Source of the DNA: Dipteris shenzhenensis | Lineage: Eukaryota; Polypodiophyta; Polypodiopsida; Gleicheniales | Assembly (NCBI GenBank): GCA_047967505.1 | Contig: CM106541.1 | Strand: one strand, 5' to 3' | Length of the DNA: 64,000 bases | In this document: positions 1-11,499 of the stretch, one piece after another | Numbering within the stretch: position 1 is the stretch's first letter | Layout of the letters: every line of letters starts with the position of its first letter | Translations under genes and position numbers: made by a program | Notes under the pieces: generated by a model | Told to the model about the DNA's origin: nothing | Database searches by the model: none | What the model saw: the letters and a program-made list of their open reading frames with translations, nothing else

Positions 1-85
1 AACTTTGAATATGTATATTTTTAAATCACCTTATGAACTTTTATCACATAAACTTTGAACATGTATATTTTTAAGTCACCTTTGT
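1..85. repeat. Tandem repeat, ~51-bp unit, two copies
   Basis: A unit beginning AACTTTGAAtATGTATATTT occurs at position 1 and again at about 52 with few changes. The first copy may be cut by the window edge, so the true copy number is unknown. Confidence 0.7.
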
Positions 86-110
86 AGCTTTCTTTAAATT
101 TACAGAACAT

Positions 111-1490
111 TAAACCTCAACCATGATTTTTTGAGCTAGTACACGTGCCCGAGTTATAAAATACCAAACTTGTTAACTCACCGTACCCTGCATAATACAC
201 ACATTCGGGTCTGATCATCGTAGCTGGATCACCTCCTGCTATTAAGTCCTTATCATTTCAACTCCTACCATGCATTTTTCTATACCTTACACGATCCAAA
301 CGGCCCTTCTTACTTTCTCAAGCGAAACAGCCCAGAAAAAAACAGCTAACCTGAAGTTGTTTCAACACTTGCAAGATTCCAAGCAATCTCAATTTCTAAA
401 CTAAATTAATCATAGCAATAGAGGTCCTACTCAATGTGTTGGCGACCCTTTCCTTTCTCCATCCATCCCGCCTCGAATCATACTGACAGCTCAACTCATC
501 TAACCAAACTTATTACAGAGACAAAGTCTTATACAATGACCACCTTTAGGAAAATGTGCAAAAAGAAATACATTGAACAGATTTGCATAGATTGAATGCG
601 CTCGGGCTTTGCCTCTCTAATTGTTGCCCTGATTAGCAATTGTAAATGCAGCCAGTGGCAACCAGGAGGCTATAGCTGCTTGCTCGTCGTTGCTACAGTT
701 CAAGGGTTCAGCGTGGGACTTCATTGTCAGTCTCCACAAAATAACTGTGGTAGTTATACATTCGCCATGAGATACATAATAGCTTGAATCACATAATAAG
801 CTAGCAGTAGGCCGTGCTACATTTCCATAGATTAAGGAGACGTTCACAACTGCTCATAAGAAATAGATTGCAAACGTCTTAGTAAAAAGGTCTGTGCCAA
901 CTGATTTTGAAGTTGAAAGACTGTCTATCTAGCTCCTTCCAAGCTGTTGTGTCTCAAGTAAGCATGAGGTAGAATACTTTTGAAAGACACGTGATACGAT
1001 TGGAACGTATGGGCTTTGTCCATGCCAATCGTATCGAATGTCTCCCTCTACTCCTGAAAGTCATAAAGCTTGCGCTAGTAGGCGGCACCGCGTACTTTAA
1101 CCTCCACCTTGTATCTTGATTTCTTTCAAATGTACAAATATCTGACGTTATTTGATGGCACTTCATAGTCATTTTTGTCGCTCCCCTTTATTTTGCAAGA
1201 GTGACGACCTGCAAGAGTGATTGGATAGCACTTCTTGCGGCCGCCCAAACCAGATTTCACACAAGGCAATCAATGTATCTTCCCTCCCGAATCACTGCCA
1301 CAGACTTTAATACAATTGCTCTCGACTGCTCAAAATCTGAGCCGAAAGTCAAGTATCAGTACCATCTTCCATTACTGTTTCGTATATACTCTCTCTCTTT
1401 CTTCGGTAAGGATGGAACGTTGGATCTCTGAATGCACTCGAGAGGTATGGGGATCTTTGATAGTGTGAGCGTTAGAGCTAATATATAGCT
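111..1490. other. Intergenic stretch with no recognisable gene
   Basis: Only short open frames of fewer than 80 codons occur here, on both strands, without recognisable motifs. The bases GCTGGATCACCTCCT at about 225-239 equal the 3' end of bacterial/plastid 16S rRNA, but the flanks do not match rRNA. I see no RNA gene. Confidence 0.5.
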
Positions 1491-1720
1491 CACCCAGTGT
1501 TCACACAAAACATTTTTCTCAACAAATCACAGAGCATGGGGTTTCAAATCTTGAAGGTTTTTCCTAGGAATTTGTCAAGTTTTTAGCTAAAATATAACTG
1601 AACTGCGTGAGATTTTGTAAACTTTACAAAAGTGAGAATAATTTTTATGGGAGAAAATGAAAATGTTGCAGGTTCATTGTATATAGTTTGAGGGTTTTGT
1701 GTGTGAACACTCACTCACCC
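1491..1720. mobile_element. MITE-like element with ~18-bp imperfect terminal inverted repeats
   Basis: The left end AGTGTTCACACAAAAC (about 1,496-1,511) is matched in inverse orientation by GTTTTGTGTGTGAACACT (about 1,694-1,711). The roughly 200-bp interior is AT-rich and carries no open frame. Size, inverted ends and absence of coding fit a miniature inverted-repeat transposable element. I could not identify a convincing target-site duplication, so the superfamily is open. Confidence 0.45.
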
Positions 1721-2149
1721 TCATTGGGGGAATTTCGGACTAAAAAAGATCCTCTTCCATTAGTCCCTTAAGATTTGTGATTAGCAAACCAGCCAATGGG
1801 AAAGCTTGGGCATTAAAAGAATAGAGTATTTCATATTGGCCTCTCATTGGTGAAGAGTCCTCCCTTGGTCCCCACTAGGCTCCCACTTGCCTCCCTCTTG
1901 CCCCCATCACCTCCTGGGGCATTTACTCTCTCCCTTCACTTTTGGTTGGTCCCCATACCCTCCATCCTCTGCCCCAAATTCATGAGTTTTTTTTTCTTCC
2001 AAAAAAATTAAAAAATTCCAAAAGTTTCCCCACCACCCCGAACACATCCGAGGAGTCTCCCCAAACTGTCCCCATTGACTCCCCACCTTCCTCTTAACCT
2101 CTTCCTGCTCCCAACCTCTTTCTCTTTGCTTGTTCCCATTCTTTCTACA

Positions 2150-2460
2150 ATGGTCAAGCACCTCCCTTCCCTTAGGCCAAAGCTATCAATTCAATCTTGT
2201 GTGGGTCGCATTTTGAACGATGACAATGATGTTTGGCTCCCTCAAGAGTTTAGGCTAATGGCTTGGGTCACAATCCAACCACCTACAATAGGTCCATTCA
2301 AGGTTTCTGGAAAGGATAGAGCAAAGAAAGAGAAGCATTGGAAGGGTCACATTGTTGGGTTTTGTAATACAAAAAAAAGGACTTAAGGTGAAGGTTCAGC
2401 ACATGTACATGGCTCGAGACATGAACTTGGACCCTGCAAGTCGAACTTGCTTTCCTTAAA
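2150..2460 (+). pseudogene. Unrecognised coding-like fragment A
   Basis: An open frame here contains lysine-rich, protein-like sequence including WKGHIVGFCNTKK. It then appears to continue after a one-base shift at the A-run near 2,371-2,379, as a frame reading VQHMYMARDMNLDP. The composition looks like decayed coding sequence rather than random translation, but I do not recognise the family. A domesticated or relic transposon protein is possible. Position 2,461 onward is T-rich non-coding sequence. Confidence 0.3.
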
Positions 2461-2570
2461 ATTGTATCTCTCTTTTACATTGCCTTATTTTCATTATGTC
2501 ACTTCATTTGCGCAGTCTAATGATTGTATGTGTGTATGTATTTTGAGAGAAGGTGTGTTGTGGTGAGAGT

Positions 2571-2571
<1 letters not shown>

Positions 2572-2601
<30 letters not shown>
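2572..2601. repeat. (GA)n microsatellite
   Basis: An uninterrupted GA dinucleotide run of about 30 bp. Confidence 0.9.
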
Positions 2602-2604
<3 letters not shown>

Positions 2605-3480
2605 ATTGGCCCATTAACATCTTTCTTTGCTTCCTATGTAAATATCTTTCCTTTTACCAAAGTTGAAACCCATCCTCCAGATAGTCTCACGGGAATATTT
2701 CAAGCTTTCCATTCAAACATCGGGGAGTTAATGCTCTCAGGACGGAGTTCTGCCTCCTTGACAAAGTCTAGTATTTTTTTCTATAATTCATATTACCAAG
2801 TACCTCGAAGAGAAGGTGCATATGGAAGCCTCCGTCCTACTCCTCTCCCTAACTTTGATAGTCTAGAATGGTCTCTTCCTGATCCATTCTCTATGGATGC
2901 ATTTAGAATGAAGATGAGATCAGATATTCAATCATCAATAACGTTTACTTTCGGTTCAAAATCTGTGGGTGTTAGTTGGTTCATGCCCTCAATTATATTT
3001 ATTTATTTTTTAAAATCAGTCTTCATCCACATAACAAAGACCATGTGGGTATGCAAAGACCTAGCAAAGGAATTTCTTGATAATCTTGTATACCCAATGT
3101 GGGATGTTAGGGAGGGTTTGTAGAAGGAAGACAATTTTCGATGTATACTTACTAAAGAAAGTATAGTAATAAGATATCAAGTAGTGCGGAGTATTTGTTA
3201 CATGAGAGATGCTTACAAACGTTGGAAAAATAGTCATGGCACATGGATACCTATGAATTGTGATGTAGTGGACACCACAAAGGTAGAGATACATATGCCC
3301 AATGGGGAAATACAATATCTTGAGGTTACAGATAGTTGGAGCTTGAAGCACATTCGAGAATACATCGCTGTCACCTTTGATGATAGTGATTTTTTCTTGA
3401 CACTAAATAGGAAGATAGTGAGAAGGTGACTCGAAGGAACATCAATGCTTGATAAATGGAGGCCTCCTTGTAACTTGGCC
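2602..3480 (+). pseudogene. Unrecognised coding-like fragment B
   Basis: An open frame runs from the GA microsatellite to 3,123 and shows protein-like composition, with PDSLTGIFQAFHSNIGELML near its start. After a stop, a second frame at 3,184-3,429 continues with MRDAYKRWKNSHGTWIPMNC and a segment that could form a small beta-rich domain. Together they suggest an approximately 270-residue protein interrupted by one stop or intron. I see no known catalytic motif. It could belong with fragment A and the fragment near 4.0-4.3 kb as pieces of one gene or transposon. Confidence 0.35.
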
Positions 3481-3959
3481 ATTCATATTGGTATTAAATA
3501 AATGTAATAGTTTTTGAAGTGTGATGTCATTTGTATTGGCAATGAGTCTATACTTAGTAAAATGAGTAGTTTTTGAAAGGTGTTGTAATAGTTTTTGTTA
3601 AGTGTGATGTCATTTGTACTAACACAATAAAATTAGTTGTTTTTTAGTTCACAATTTTTGGATTTTGTGCAATGAGGCCACATTATCTTTATGAAACTTT
3701 TAAATGTTGATTGATTTTGGCGACAGTGTTGTGCTAAATTATCCTCATGATTTATAGTATTTAATCATGGTGATGGATTTGAACTAGATCTATTAAAAAA
3801 TAAGCCAATATATTACATTGTCCAATATTTTATTACCTAAATTATAGTAGACTTTTAAGGGTCTTTAAGGAGTTTGAAGTCAACTATACAAAGGGCCATA
3901 GGTATGAACATAGCATCTATTGTGCTCACCACCTAGACACAACCTTTCCCTGCTCTTGC

Positions 3960-4312
3960 CATCTTCCACAAACCTCCATCCGCTTGGGAGAGTAGTACCG
4001 ACTTAGACTACATAGAATAGGGGTTGGATAGGTGCACAGATTTGGCACCTACAAACACTTTGGAGCATCCGATCTTGAGTGTGTGGAAGAAAATGTATGA
4101 CTCCAGTAATGCAGTAGTTATAGAGATGGAGTTTCGTGAGGTCTAAGAAAGATTGGGGGTAGAGAGGGAGTACAAATGCCAGAGAGTTGAGACCACTGTG
4201 GCGGCCTCATCATTGGCACCACCTCCAAAAATTGATGAAAGAAAAAGCTCCATCAATATTTCTCAGCTAGGATATGACAAAAACGATGCTACCCACATTG
4301 CAAGTTCATGAT
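3960..4312 (+). pseudogene. Unrecognised coding-like fragment C
   Basis: One frame gives several protein-like stretches separated by stops (TAG near 4,018 and TAA near 4,144), including KKMYDSSNAVVIEMEFREV and VAASSLAPPPKIDERKSSIN. It ends at a TGA near 4,310. The family is not recognised. The same strand as fragments A and B makes a common origin possible. Confidence 0.3.
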
Positions 4313-4907
4313 ATTTTGTCAATATGAATGAATTTATGTTCTTAGTTTGAGATTATAAAAGATTACTAATGTTAGCACAACTTTTAGGATGTCATTGAAG
4401 TTGCTTTTGTGACATGACATGGATACTGAGGTGACAACATCGGCGTGGATTCAACACTAGGACACTACATGGGAATGTTCTATCGCCATAGCCTAGTGTG
4501 CTTCCATCCTTCATTCTCTCCTTATGGGAAGGAGGAGATGATAAAGTGTAGAGCACTTTCAAAGCTAGTCTCCTTTGTGCCTTTACCCCCATCTGTGCAT
4601 AGGTGTATTTTGGTGAGACAAGATTTGGCATATCCCGCTTTTGGAGAGAGACTAGCAAGAAGACTTGTTGCGGCCACGTCTTTGGGTGCTTCAAGAGGTG
4701 TTTATGATGCCATGTAACTTGTAGAAACATTCACATAACCCTCTGTCCTGTCATCTCAAAGAAGAGTAGCAATATTAGCTCAAGCAAAGCAAGAAATCTT
4801 TTGTAAAAGGTGCATTTGTTGGAGTATACAAGAAATATTGCATATACATATTAAAATTTAATATATACTTCTCTTTTTTCCCAGATGTTGGGTATTTTGC
4901 AATATCA

Positions 4908-5820
4908 TTGAATTTGATTATGTTTGCAATGGCTAATGGCAAAACCCTTGGAGAGGATGGACTTCCTTCTGAATTTTACAAAGTCTTTTGGGACACTGTT
5001 GGCCCTTCCTTACTGGTTGTTTGGAATGAGAGTATCCAACAGGGGCTGCTCCCAGAGCATTTAAATGGAGGTGTCATCATTAAACTTATTCCAAAGGAAG
5101 GGGACAGAACAGTGCTAAAAAATTGGAGGCCCCTTACCATGTTGAACTGTTCATATAAGATATATGCTAAAGCAATTGCATTGAGATTGAGACACAAGAT
5201 GGACAAGTGGATTCTAGAAGAGCAAAAAGGTTTCATCAAGAACAGACATTTATTGGAGGCAATCATCAATCTCTGGGAAGGGTGCACCCATGCTGAGGAA
5301 AGCAAGCAAGAGATATGTCTTATTAAGATAGACTTTGATAAGGCCTATGATAGACTCAACTAGGACTTTCTTCTTTAGTCACTCAAAAGCTTGAGTTTGG
5401 AGAAGAACTTTATATCCTATGTAGCCTTGCCACTATCAAATGCTTTTGCAAAGGTTTGTGTGAATGGTGAGATGTCTCAGGGTTTTATGTTAAAAAGATC
5501 CATTAGACAGGGGTGCCCTCTAGCCCCCCTCCTATTTGCAATTGTTGCTAATGCCTTGGGGTGGCTGATTAAAGAACAAGTAGATGTAGGAGAAATAATT
5601 GGCATAGAACTCCCCTCAGGAAATCAGTTGATTAATCAACAATTTGCAGATGACACTACCCTTACAATCAGAAACACAGATGTGGACATACAAAGAGCAA
5701 TGGAGTGCATGGACATTTTTTGCAGAGCATTTGGGTCAAGGATAAATCACTCCAAAACAGGGTGTGCATTATTAATTGGAGACAATCTAAACCTATTAGA
5801 TAAGTTGGGATGCAAAAAGA
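4908..5820 (+). pseudogene. LINE (L1-type) reverse transcriptase fragment
   Basis: The translated frame carries the order of motifs of a non-LTR reverse transcriptase. NGKTLGEDGLPSEFYK is the start of the finger region, followed by NWRPLTMLNCSYKI, EEQKGFIKNRHLLEAI, and KIDFDKAYDRLN containing the first catalytic aspartate. Next come RQGCPLAPLLFAI and QQFADDTTL, the YADD-box equivalent with both aspartates present. Two in-frame stops (TAG at 5,361 and TAG at 5,376) interrupt the frame just after the first catalytic motif without shifting it. Homology fades at about 5,815. The endonuclease domain upstream and the C-terminal zinc-binding region downstream are absent, so this is an internal fragment of ORF2. 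Confidence 0.9.
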
Positions 5821-5826
5821 TACCAC

Positions 5827-6050
5827 ATGGACCACTGTGCACGTTGCCTGCACGCTTTGGCCTTGGGGTATTTGGGGATCAAAATCCCTGAGTTTGTGCT
5901 ATACTCCTTTCATGGTTATTTTCATTGATGTAGATCAGAATGTGCACATTGCCTATAATCATTGGCCTTGGGGTGTTAGCTGGAACCTTCAATCTGTGCA
6001 CATTTCCTGGAATCTTTAGCCTTGGGGTATTTGGGGATCAAACTCCCTGA
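5827..6050. repeat. Direct repeat, spacing ~160 bp
   Basis: A segment reading CCTTGGGGTATTTGGGGATC followed by CCCTGAG occurs at about 5,861 and again at about 6,021. A shorter CCTTGGGGTGTTAGCTGG variant lies between them. The repeat begins where the LINE fragment ends, so it may mark its junction. Confidence 0.6.
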
Positions 6051-7803
6051 GCTTGGCCGTTGAAGTAAATCATGAAGCCTAATCGCATCTAATCACTGAT
6101 TACCTTGCATTCGACTACTGTACTCTGTGGATGTTAACACGTACTGATCATGACTGTCCTCAGATCCTACTGAATATTGCGAGCTGATCTAGCAGCCAAT
6201 CAACACTCTGTGGTGTTGCAAAAATCCTCTGTGAAGCTTACCAGGCCAACGTCCTTAGTTCCAACTTGCACAAACTATCATAGCTATTCGGTAATGCTCA
6301 ATGGAGGTAAGTGTATCACTCGTGTATCATCACATAGCTTTAAAAATGACTTGTTCATGATTGTTGTAATAGTGCACATGTCTAGCTTTACACATATCGG
6401 TTTGAGAATCACAATCAGAGAGCCGAGGTCCTTAGCATTCAGGTGGGAGTCGTGAATTGAAACGCTATGATAAGCCACACGACTTGAGACGAGATGGTCT
6501 ATAAGCATGTCTTCCTTGCATGAACGAGTGGGAGCAGCTCTCATGATGAAACACTTCTCAACATGAGTAGCCACTTGATCATCACACGAATGGATGATAC
6601 ATGCTTGGCTTGTGGATAATCAAGGAACAGCTATAGCTACTCGGCAAGTGATTTACAATCACGGACTACAATCCCACAGCTTCATGAATGTTGCTACAAG
6701 AAAATTAAGAGGCTTGAAACACATGTTAGCTACCTAGATACCTTACTGAGGTATGACTATGATGATGAGTTGAATCAACACAATGGTTGGTTTCCTTTTC
6801 ATAATTAGATAGATTTTTTCTCCCAAGCTTTGCCGTTACACTATGAACAAATATATCTATGTCTTCTCTTTGTGACTATATACACTTTTATAAGACTCCT
6901 TGACTTGAGCAATTCCTTCACGAATTCATGGGCTAATAATTTTACATACCAATAAGTTGATGCTGACAATGCAAATTTGCCTTTGGAAATCCGGTACTAC
7001 AGATGCAGTGACTACCCATTCCATAAGACCTGGGACTATACATTATGTTTTGGCTTTATGCATAAGGCTTCATGTTAAGTGCAAGCCATTTGTTGATCTA
7101 TGAAAAAGAAGTGTGATTATGAATGACTTACTGCCCTATATGAGGCTTATATCTTTGATTGTATCTCATAAGGACTTGCATAGTTGTGAGGCCATTGCCC
7201 GTATATTGATAACTATGCATTGATAACTATGCATATCCTCTACTTATAAATGCGATTCCTCGGTTGATCTAGTCCTTAGACACATGGGGATGATGTATCT
7301 CCAAATACATGGAGATTTTATGGGATTATGTATTTCCCTAGTCACATGGGAATGATATATCTCCAAATACATGGATGACTTCATGTTGTGTTGACTTCTT
7401 TTTGGAACGTCTTGAAGATGGTGACTCAAACACTGAGTTATGCCAATGTACCTCTTACTAAGGATATATTGATTTGATTTGATTTGTAATTACATTTGAT
7501 ATTGTGACATCGATAACAAGTAGAGCTCTGCATTGAGGCCTGTAGTCCCACAATAAAAGGTTCTTATTCTAACATATCTTTTTTGTGGATGGATGCATGT
7601 GAGTGGACCTCATTCAATTTCATTTGCAATGTGTTACAGGCTTATCAAATTGAGTTATCCTTGCCTTTGTGTGTATATAATGTAGACCCCACATGCTAAG
7701 TCATGCTTATTTTATATACTTTTGAGTAGAGTCTTTGTTTGAAAAAGTAAATGCCAGTGTGTCTGTTTTTGAAAAGTCAACACACACACACACACATATA
7801 TAT

Positions 7804-7840
<37 letters not shown>

Positions 7841-8110
7841 ATTGTATATATAATCTATAATGGGTCTATAATATCTTAAGATGCACATGAAATATAGGCA
7901 AACTACTAAGCTAAAGATGTTGAGGAAATCCTTGCATAGAATTTTTGGTGAAATGAGGGCATATTTATAATTAAAACCCCACAAGATAGCCATCAGGTAA
8001 AAGTAGGCCAAACATTGTAGTGCTAGCCAAAGGAATATAGCACATTTTCCCAATAATTTCTCTAAAGTTCCCAATAATTTTCTATTGGAGATATCATAGC
8101 CAAAGAGTGT
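6051..8110. other. Intergenic; tandem duplication and microsatellites only
   Basis: No recognisable gene. A unit of about 62 bp containing ATCTCCAAATACATGGA is duplicated at about 7,281 and 7,343. Compound (AC)n-(TA)n-(GA)n microsatellites occupy about 7,779-7,836. Short open frames have no motifs. Confidence 0.55.
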
Positions 8111-8112
8111 GG

Positions 8113-8327
8113 TGATGTGATGTGTAAGTGTGTAGTACTAGTTCATGTGTGTGATTCATGTGTGAGTGCCACGTGTCATTATGGGACTTATCCCATATGC
8201 ACTACGTGCTCGTGTGTGAGTGAGTAGCCTATATAAGGCTAAGATAGCCTGTCATTATATTTTCATTCATGTATCATTTCCTCACACCCTAACCTTCTCT
8301 CCTTCTCTCTCCACTATGTTTCTAACA
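8113..8327 (+). mobile_element. Copia-type LTR (5' LTR)
   Basis: The segment ends TTTCTAACA immediately before a tRNA-iMet-type primer-binding site. It contains a TATA-like CTATATAAGG at about 8,229 and a downstream C/T-rich stretch typical of plant copia LTRs. The left edge is uncertain (8,108-8,121). I do not find the matching 3' LTR or gag-pol in the window, so the element is truncated or non-autonomous. Confidence 0.65.
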
Positions 8328-8341
8328 TGGTATTAGAGCAG
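8328..8341 (+). other. Primer-binding site (initiator tRNA-Met type)
   Basis: TGGTATTAGAGCAG directly follows the LTR end. It matches the usual plant copia site TGGTATCAGAGC with one C-to-T change. It fixes the LTR boundary and the plus orientation. Confidence 0.8.
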
Positions 8342-9300
8342 GTCAATCCTGCCATAGCTACCACATCATCCTAGACCTAACCCTAATCTAAAACCCTAAT
8401 TCTACTCAAACCTTTCTTACTATACAGCTACCATCTTTGTTGCCCATTCTGCCTCTGTTTTGTAGCCTATTTGCTCTTGTTTTTGCACACGTAGCCTCTC
8501 CATTGCCTCCCCTTCATAGCCGCCTTTGTTCAGGTCTATTAGGAGCAGCACGTGTGGAAATTCCAGCCATTTTAGAGCATCTTCATCCCCATTTTTAGGG
8601 TTTCCAAGCTACTACAGTAGAGCAGCCCTCTGCGCGTGTTGGTTGTAGATTTTTGACCTATTTGGAGGCATTTTCAACCAGTTTTGGAGCTCCTACTTAC
8701 ATTTTCAAGGTGTTCTAGGGTTGGATTTTTAACCTATTTGGAGGCATTTTTTACTAGTTTTAGAGCTCTTGCTTGCATTTTCAAGGTGTTTTAGGGTTGC
8801 TATTGTAGAAGTGCCTACAACAGAAGCATTTTTTAGCAGTTCCTTGGCCTTCATCACATCTACATCAGCCATTTTTGGCATTAGAGACTTGCAATAGCAT
8901 TTGGAGATGTTCTAAGGAGCCGCCTTTCACATTGTTGACCTATTTTTGCACTTTGGAGTGTCCTAGTGAGCTGTTTTTAGGGTTTTTAACCTACTGTAGC
9001 ACCTTGGGCAATTATCACGCCCACAAGTGGTCATCTCGTGGTTTATTTCTCCTTTTCGGGGCATATACCTACTGCTTTTTTATTTGAGTTCACATTTGGA
9101 ACACCACTAGGCCTCTGTTTCTATCCTCTTGGATACGTGGAGCCTCCAAGGTCATCGACTAGGCCACGCTTATTCAAGCCTTTCTTCAACTGCCTTGCAT
9201 TTGTGAAGGCTCCTGATCCATTTCAAAGCCCTAGACCATCCTCTTCATTTGCTAGTTATCCATTTCAGCTACTGGTTTTGTTACCTTAGTTTGATACTAT
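8342..9300 (+). mobile_element. Copia leader region without gag
   Basis: This stretch lies where gag should start but has no recognisable gag. It contains a tandem duplication of about 77 bp (about 8,650-8,724 and 8,727-8,799; both have CCTATTTGGAGGCATTTT and end TCTAGGGTTG or TTTAGGGTTG). It may be the leader of a non-autonomous LARD-like or internally deleted copia element. Confidence 0.45.
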
Positions 9301-9470
9301 TTAATCCAAACATTAAGGCTCAAAAATCCATTGCCCTGAAGCCATCACGTACCCAACTAGTGCCACTGACCACACAATTGACTTTGTCAAAAGCTATGAA
9401 TACCTCACCTTAATTGGAAAATCAGAGAGCACTTGCCGAGTCACTACCCATTGATGAATCCCAAGACACC

Positions 9471-10330
9471 CTAGTATTCAATCAAGTACCATGAAATGAT
9501 CACCCACCACGTCTGTGAGGAATGCAACCTAATCGTCCATTTGCAACACAAGCGCTCACACTTATGCTTGAGTGGTTGGAGTCTAAGGTGTTCTACTTGC
9601 TTTGTTGCAAGAGAAGGCATGCCATTGTTTCTACCAAATGGCAAGCTTGTCAACAATAGCATATCCGCTTTGGGTAAAGGGAAAAACTGAAGACACAAAT
9701 ACCATTTTTGGATAAAGAATGTGCTTAAGAATTGTGAGTCTATCAAGCAGCAGGGAAGAGATCTATCCCTCCACTCATGGAATTTTGCCCGCACTTTCAA
9801 TAGGCACCAATCCGATCTTTGTTGCATAGTAATTTAGAAGCCAAGATGACACCCAAGGTATCTGAAACCTGCACCCAAAGGAATCTCCTTGAAATGATAA
9901 CTAGAGCGACCCCTATCCCTAGTGCATAGTTGTTATCTTGGTTGAATTAATGCGCAAATTAGAAACCTTAACAAAGGATGAAAGAACATCTCAAGATTGT
10001 CACGGTCAGCGTCTAGTATGGTGGCATTATTGCCAATAAATAATTGTGATGAGAATAGGAACCATCATGTAATTTCATCCCTCTAGTGAGCCGACTTGAT
10101 ATGTGTGAGTAAAGGCTCCATAAAATCATGACAAACAAGAGGGGGGCCAATGGGCAACTTTGACTCACAGATTGTTTCAAAAAAAAAATCATAAAAATGG
10201 CCAATCAATGATAATGTTGCATAGAGCGTTTAAATCATTTTGTAGAAACCCCGACCAAACCTAAGCTTCATCATAACTTTAACACGAGTTGGATAGAAGG
10301 ACATGAAAATGTCCTAGGACACTTTTATGT
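9471..10330 (-). pseudogene. Decayed LINE reverse transcriptase, C-terminal part
   Basis: Reading leftwards on the minus strand, fragments include QSCPLAPLLFVM (the RQGCPLAP motif) and a region around NNATILDADRDNLE that replaces the YADD box. Later pieces read AKFHEWRDRSLP and KWYLCLQFFPLPKADMLLL, typical of the post-RT region of plant L1 ORF2. Several frameshifts and stops separate them, and the catalytic aspartate pair is not intact. It lies opposite in strand to the copia LTR and probably predates or interrupts that element. Confidence 0.65.
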
Positions 10331-10469
10331 CAAGTTAACTTAGCCACTTCCTAGAATTATTCAAAAGCAAGAGAGAGACACTTTTTTAAATACTTTATTG
10401 TCACATAAATTTATATGTTAGAGAGAGAGAGAGTTTATAAGATATTATTTATATTTTAATATTTAGTGT

Positions 10470-10546
10470 TTTGTATGTGTGTGTGTGAAGTTTGGTTTAA
10501 TGAAAGGCAACTAAAATTCTTGAATATTTGTGTGTGCGCGCGCGTG
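10470..10546. repeat. GT/GC dinucleotide microsatellites
   Basis: (GT)n at about 10,473-10,487 and GTGTGTGCGCGCGCGTG at about 10,530-10,546. The latter is alternating purine-pyrimidine with Z-DNA-forming potential. Confidence 0.75.
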
Positions 10547-10589
10547 TTGGTATGTTTTTCGCAAATTTTCTCAAAACTCCTCAAAGTTT

Positions 10590-11180
10590 GAGATTGATAA
10601 ATTCAGAGCGGGTCTCTAGCCCGTCTCTAGCCGCGGGTCTCTGGTCAGGTTTCTCTGTGTAAAATGATTTGGATTGTGTGCCAGAAGACGTCTTATTGGA
10701 CGTTTAAAAGAGCATAGACTCGATCCAAATTGATTGAATGGACTCAAACGCACAAAAACCCGCATCTATCGTTTTTCATAGTTATTCACACTATCAGACT
10801 ATCTGCAATTCTGCATCAAATCACTGTGTCTCACACAGACTCACAGCATCGCATCGCTAAGTATTCTCCGTCACGCTCGTCCGCTCACCAGTTATCCAAT
10901 ATTCGTCGCTGTTCTTTCTTTAGTCGCACGCACCCAAGCACGAGGCCGCTTCACTTGTAACGAAGGCCAGGCAGGTCCGGATCCATACTACATAGGGCTG
11001 CTGGACCGCGAGTGACATGTGCATCGTTCCAAAATTCAGACTCGTCAATTGTCAACAACAGATCACGACTTACATTGCGCTGGCCGCTTGACGTTAATTA
11101 CACAGAACTGCGTTAAATATTATTCCGACGGAATCTGTTATGACGTCCTGATAACGGAAATCTGATTTTAACGGAATCTA
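10590..11180. promoter_or_regulatory. CpG-rich patch, possible unmethylated island
   Basis: CpG dinucleotides are frequent here (for example CGTCACGCTCGTCCGCTCACC-like sequence near 10,870 and GTCGCACGCACC near 10,922), unlike the CpG-poor flanks. It contains only short open frames. An orphan promoter, a first exon or a young insertion are all possible. No gene could be attached to it. Confidence 0.35.
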
Positions 11181-11211
11181 TAATGACTGGTTGCGATCAT
11201 GGAGTTGAATC

Positions 11212-11257
11212 GTTTTTTTTTTTTTTAAGAAAAGGAAGGGAAGGGTTTTTTTTTTTT
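11212..11257. repeat. Two poly-T runs
   Basis: Runs of T at about 11,212-11,226 and 11,246-11,257 separated by an A/G-rich spacer. They could be reversed poly(A) tails of retroelements, but no element is recognised beside them. Confidence 0.5.
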
Positions 11258-11374
11258 CCCGCTAATACCATGATTGAAGGGTATGTCCAAGTTTAGGAGT
11301 TAAAGTGAAAGTTTATTGCATAGCCAAACTAGATATTCTTATATTGATGTGCGTTCTTGTATTGATGTGCTGAA

Positions 11375-11403
11375 GTGTGTGTGTGTGTGTGTGTGTGATG
11401 GAA

Positions 11404-11442
<39 letters not shown>
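11375..11442. repeat. Compound (GT)n-(GT)n-(GA)n microsatellite
   Basis: Two GT runs separated by ATGGAA and followed by a GA run. Confidence 0.9.
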
Positions 11443-11499
11443 CCCAAAGAAGTTTCTTTTCTTTTAAAAAATGGAAGATGTGTAAATTGTGTAGAGGGA

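Noticed and set aside
225-239. Fifteen bases identical to the 3' end of 16S rRNA (anti-Shine-Dalgarno region)
   Set aside because: The upstream sequence does not match the conserved helix 45 region of plastid or mitochondrial rRNA, so it is most likely chance.
9038-9289. 83-codon hydrophobic open frame after the copia LTR
   Set aside because: No gag motif is present, there is a second overlapping open frame, and the start is not convincing.
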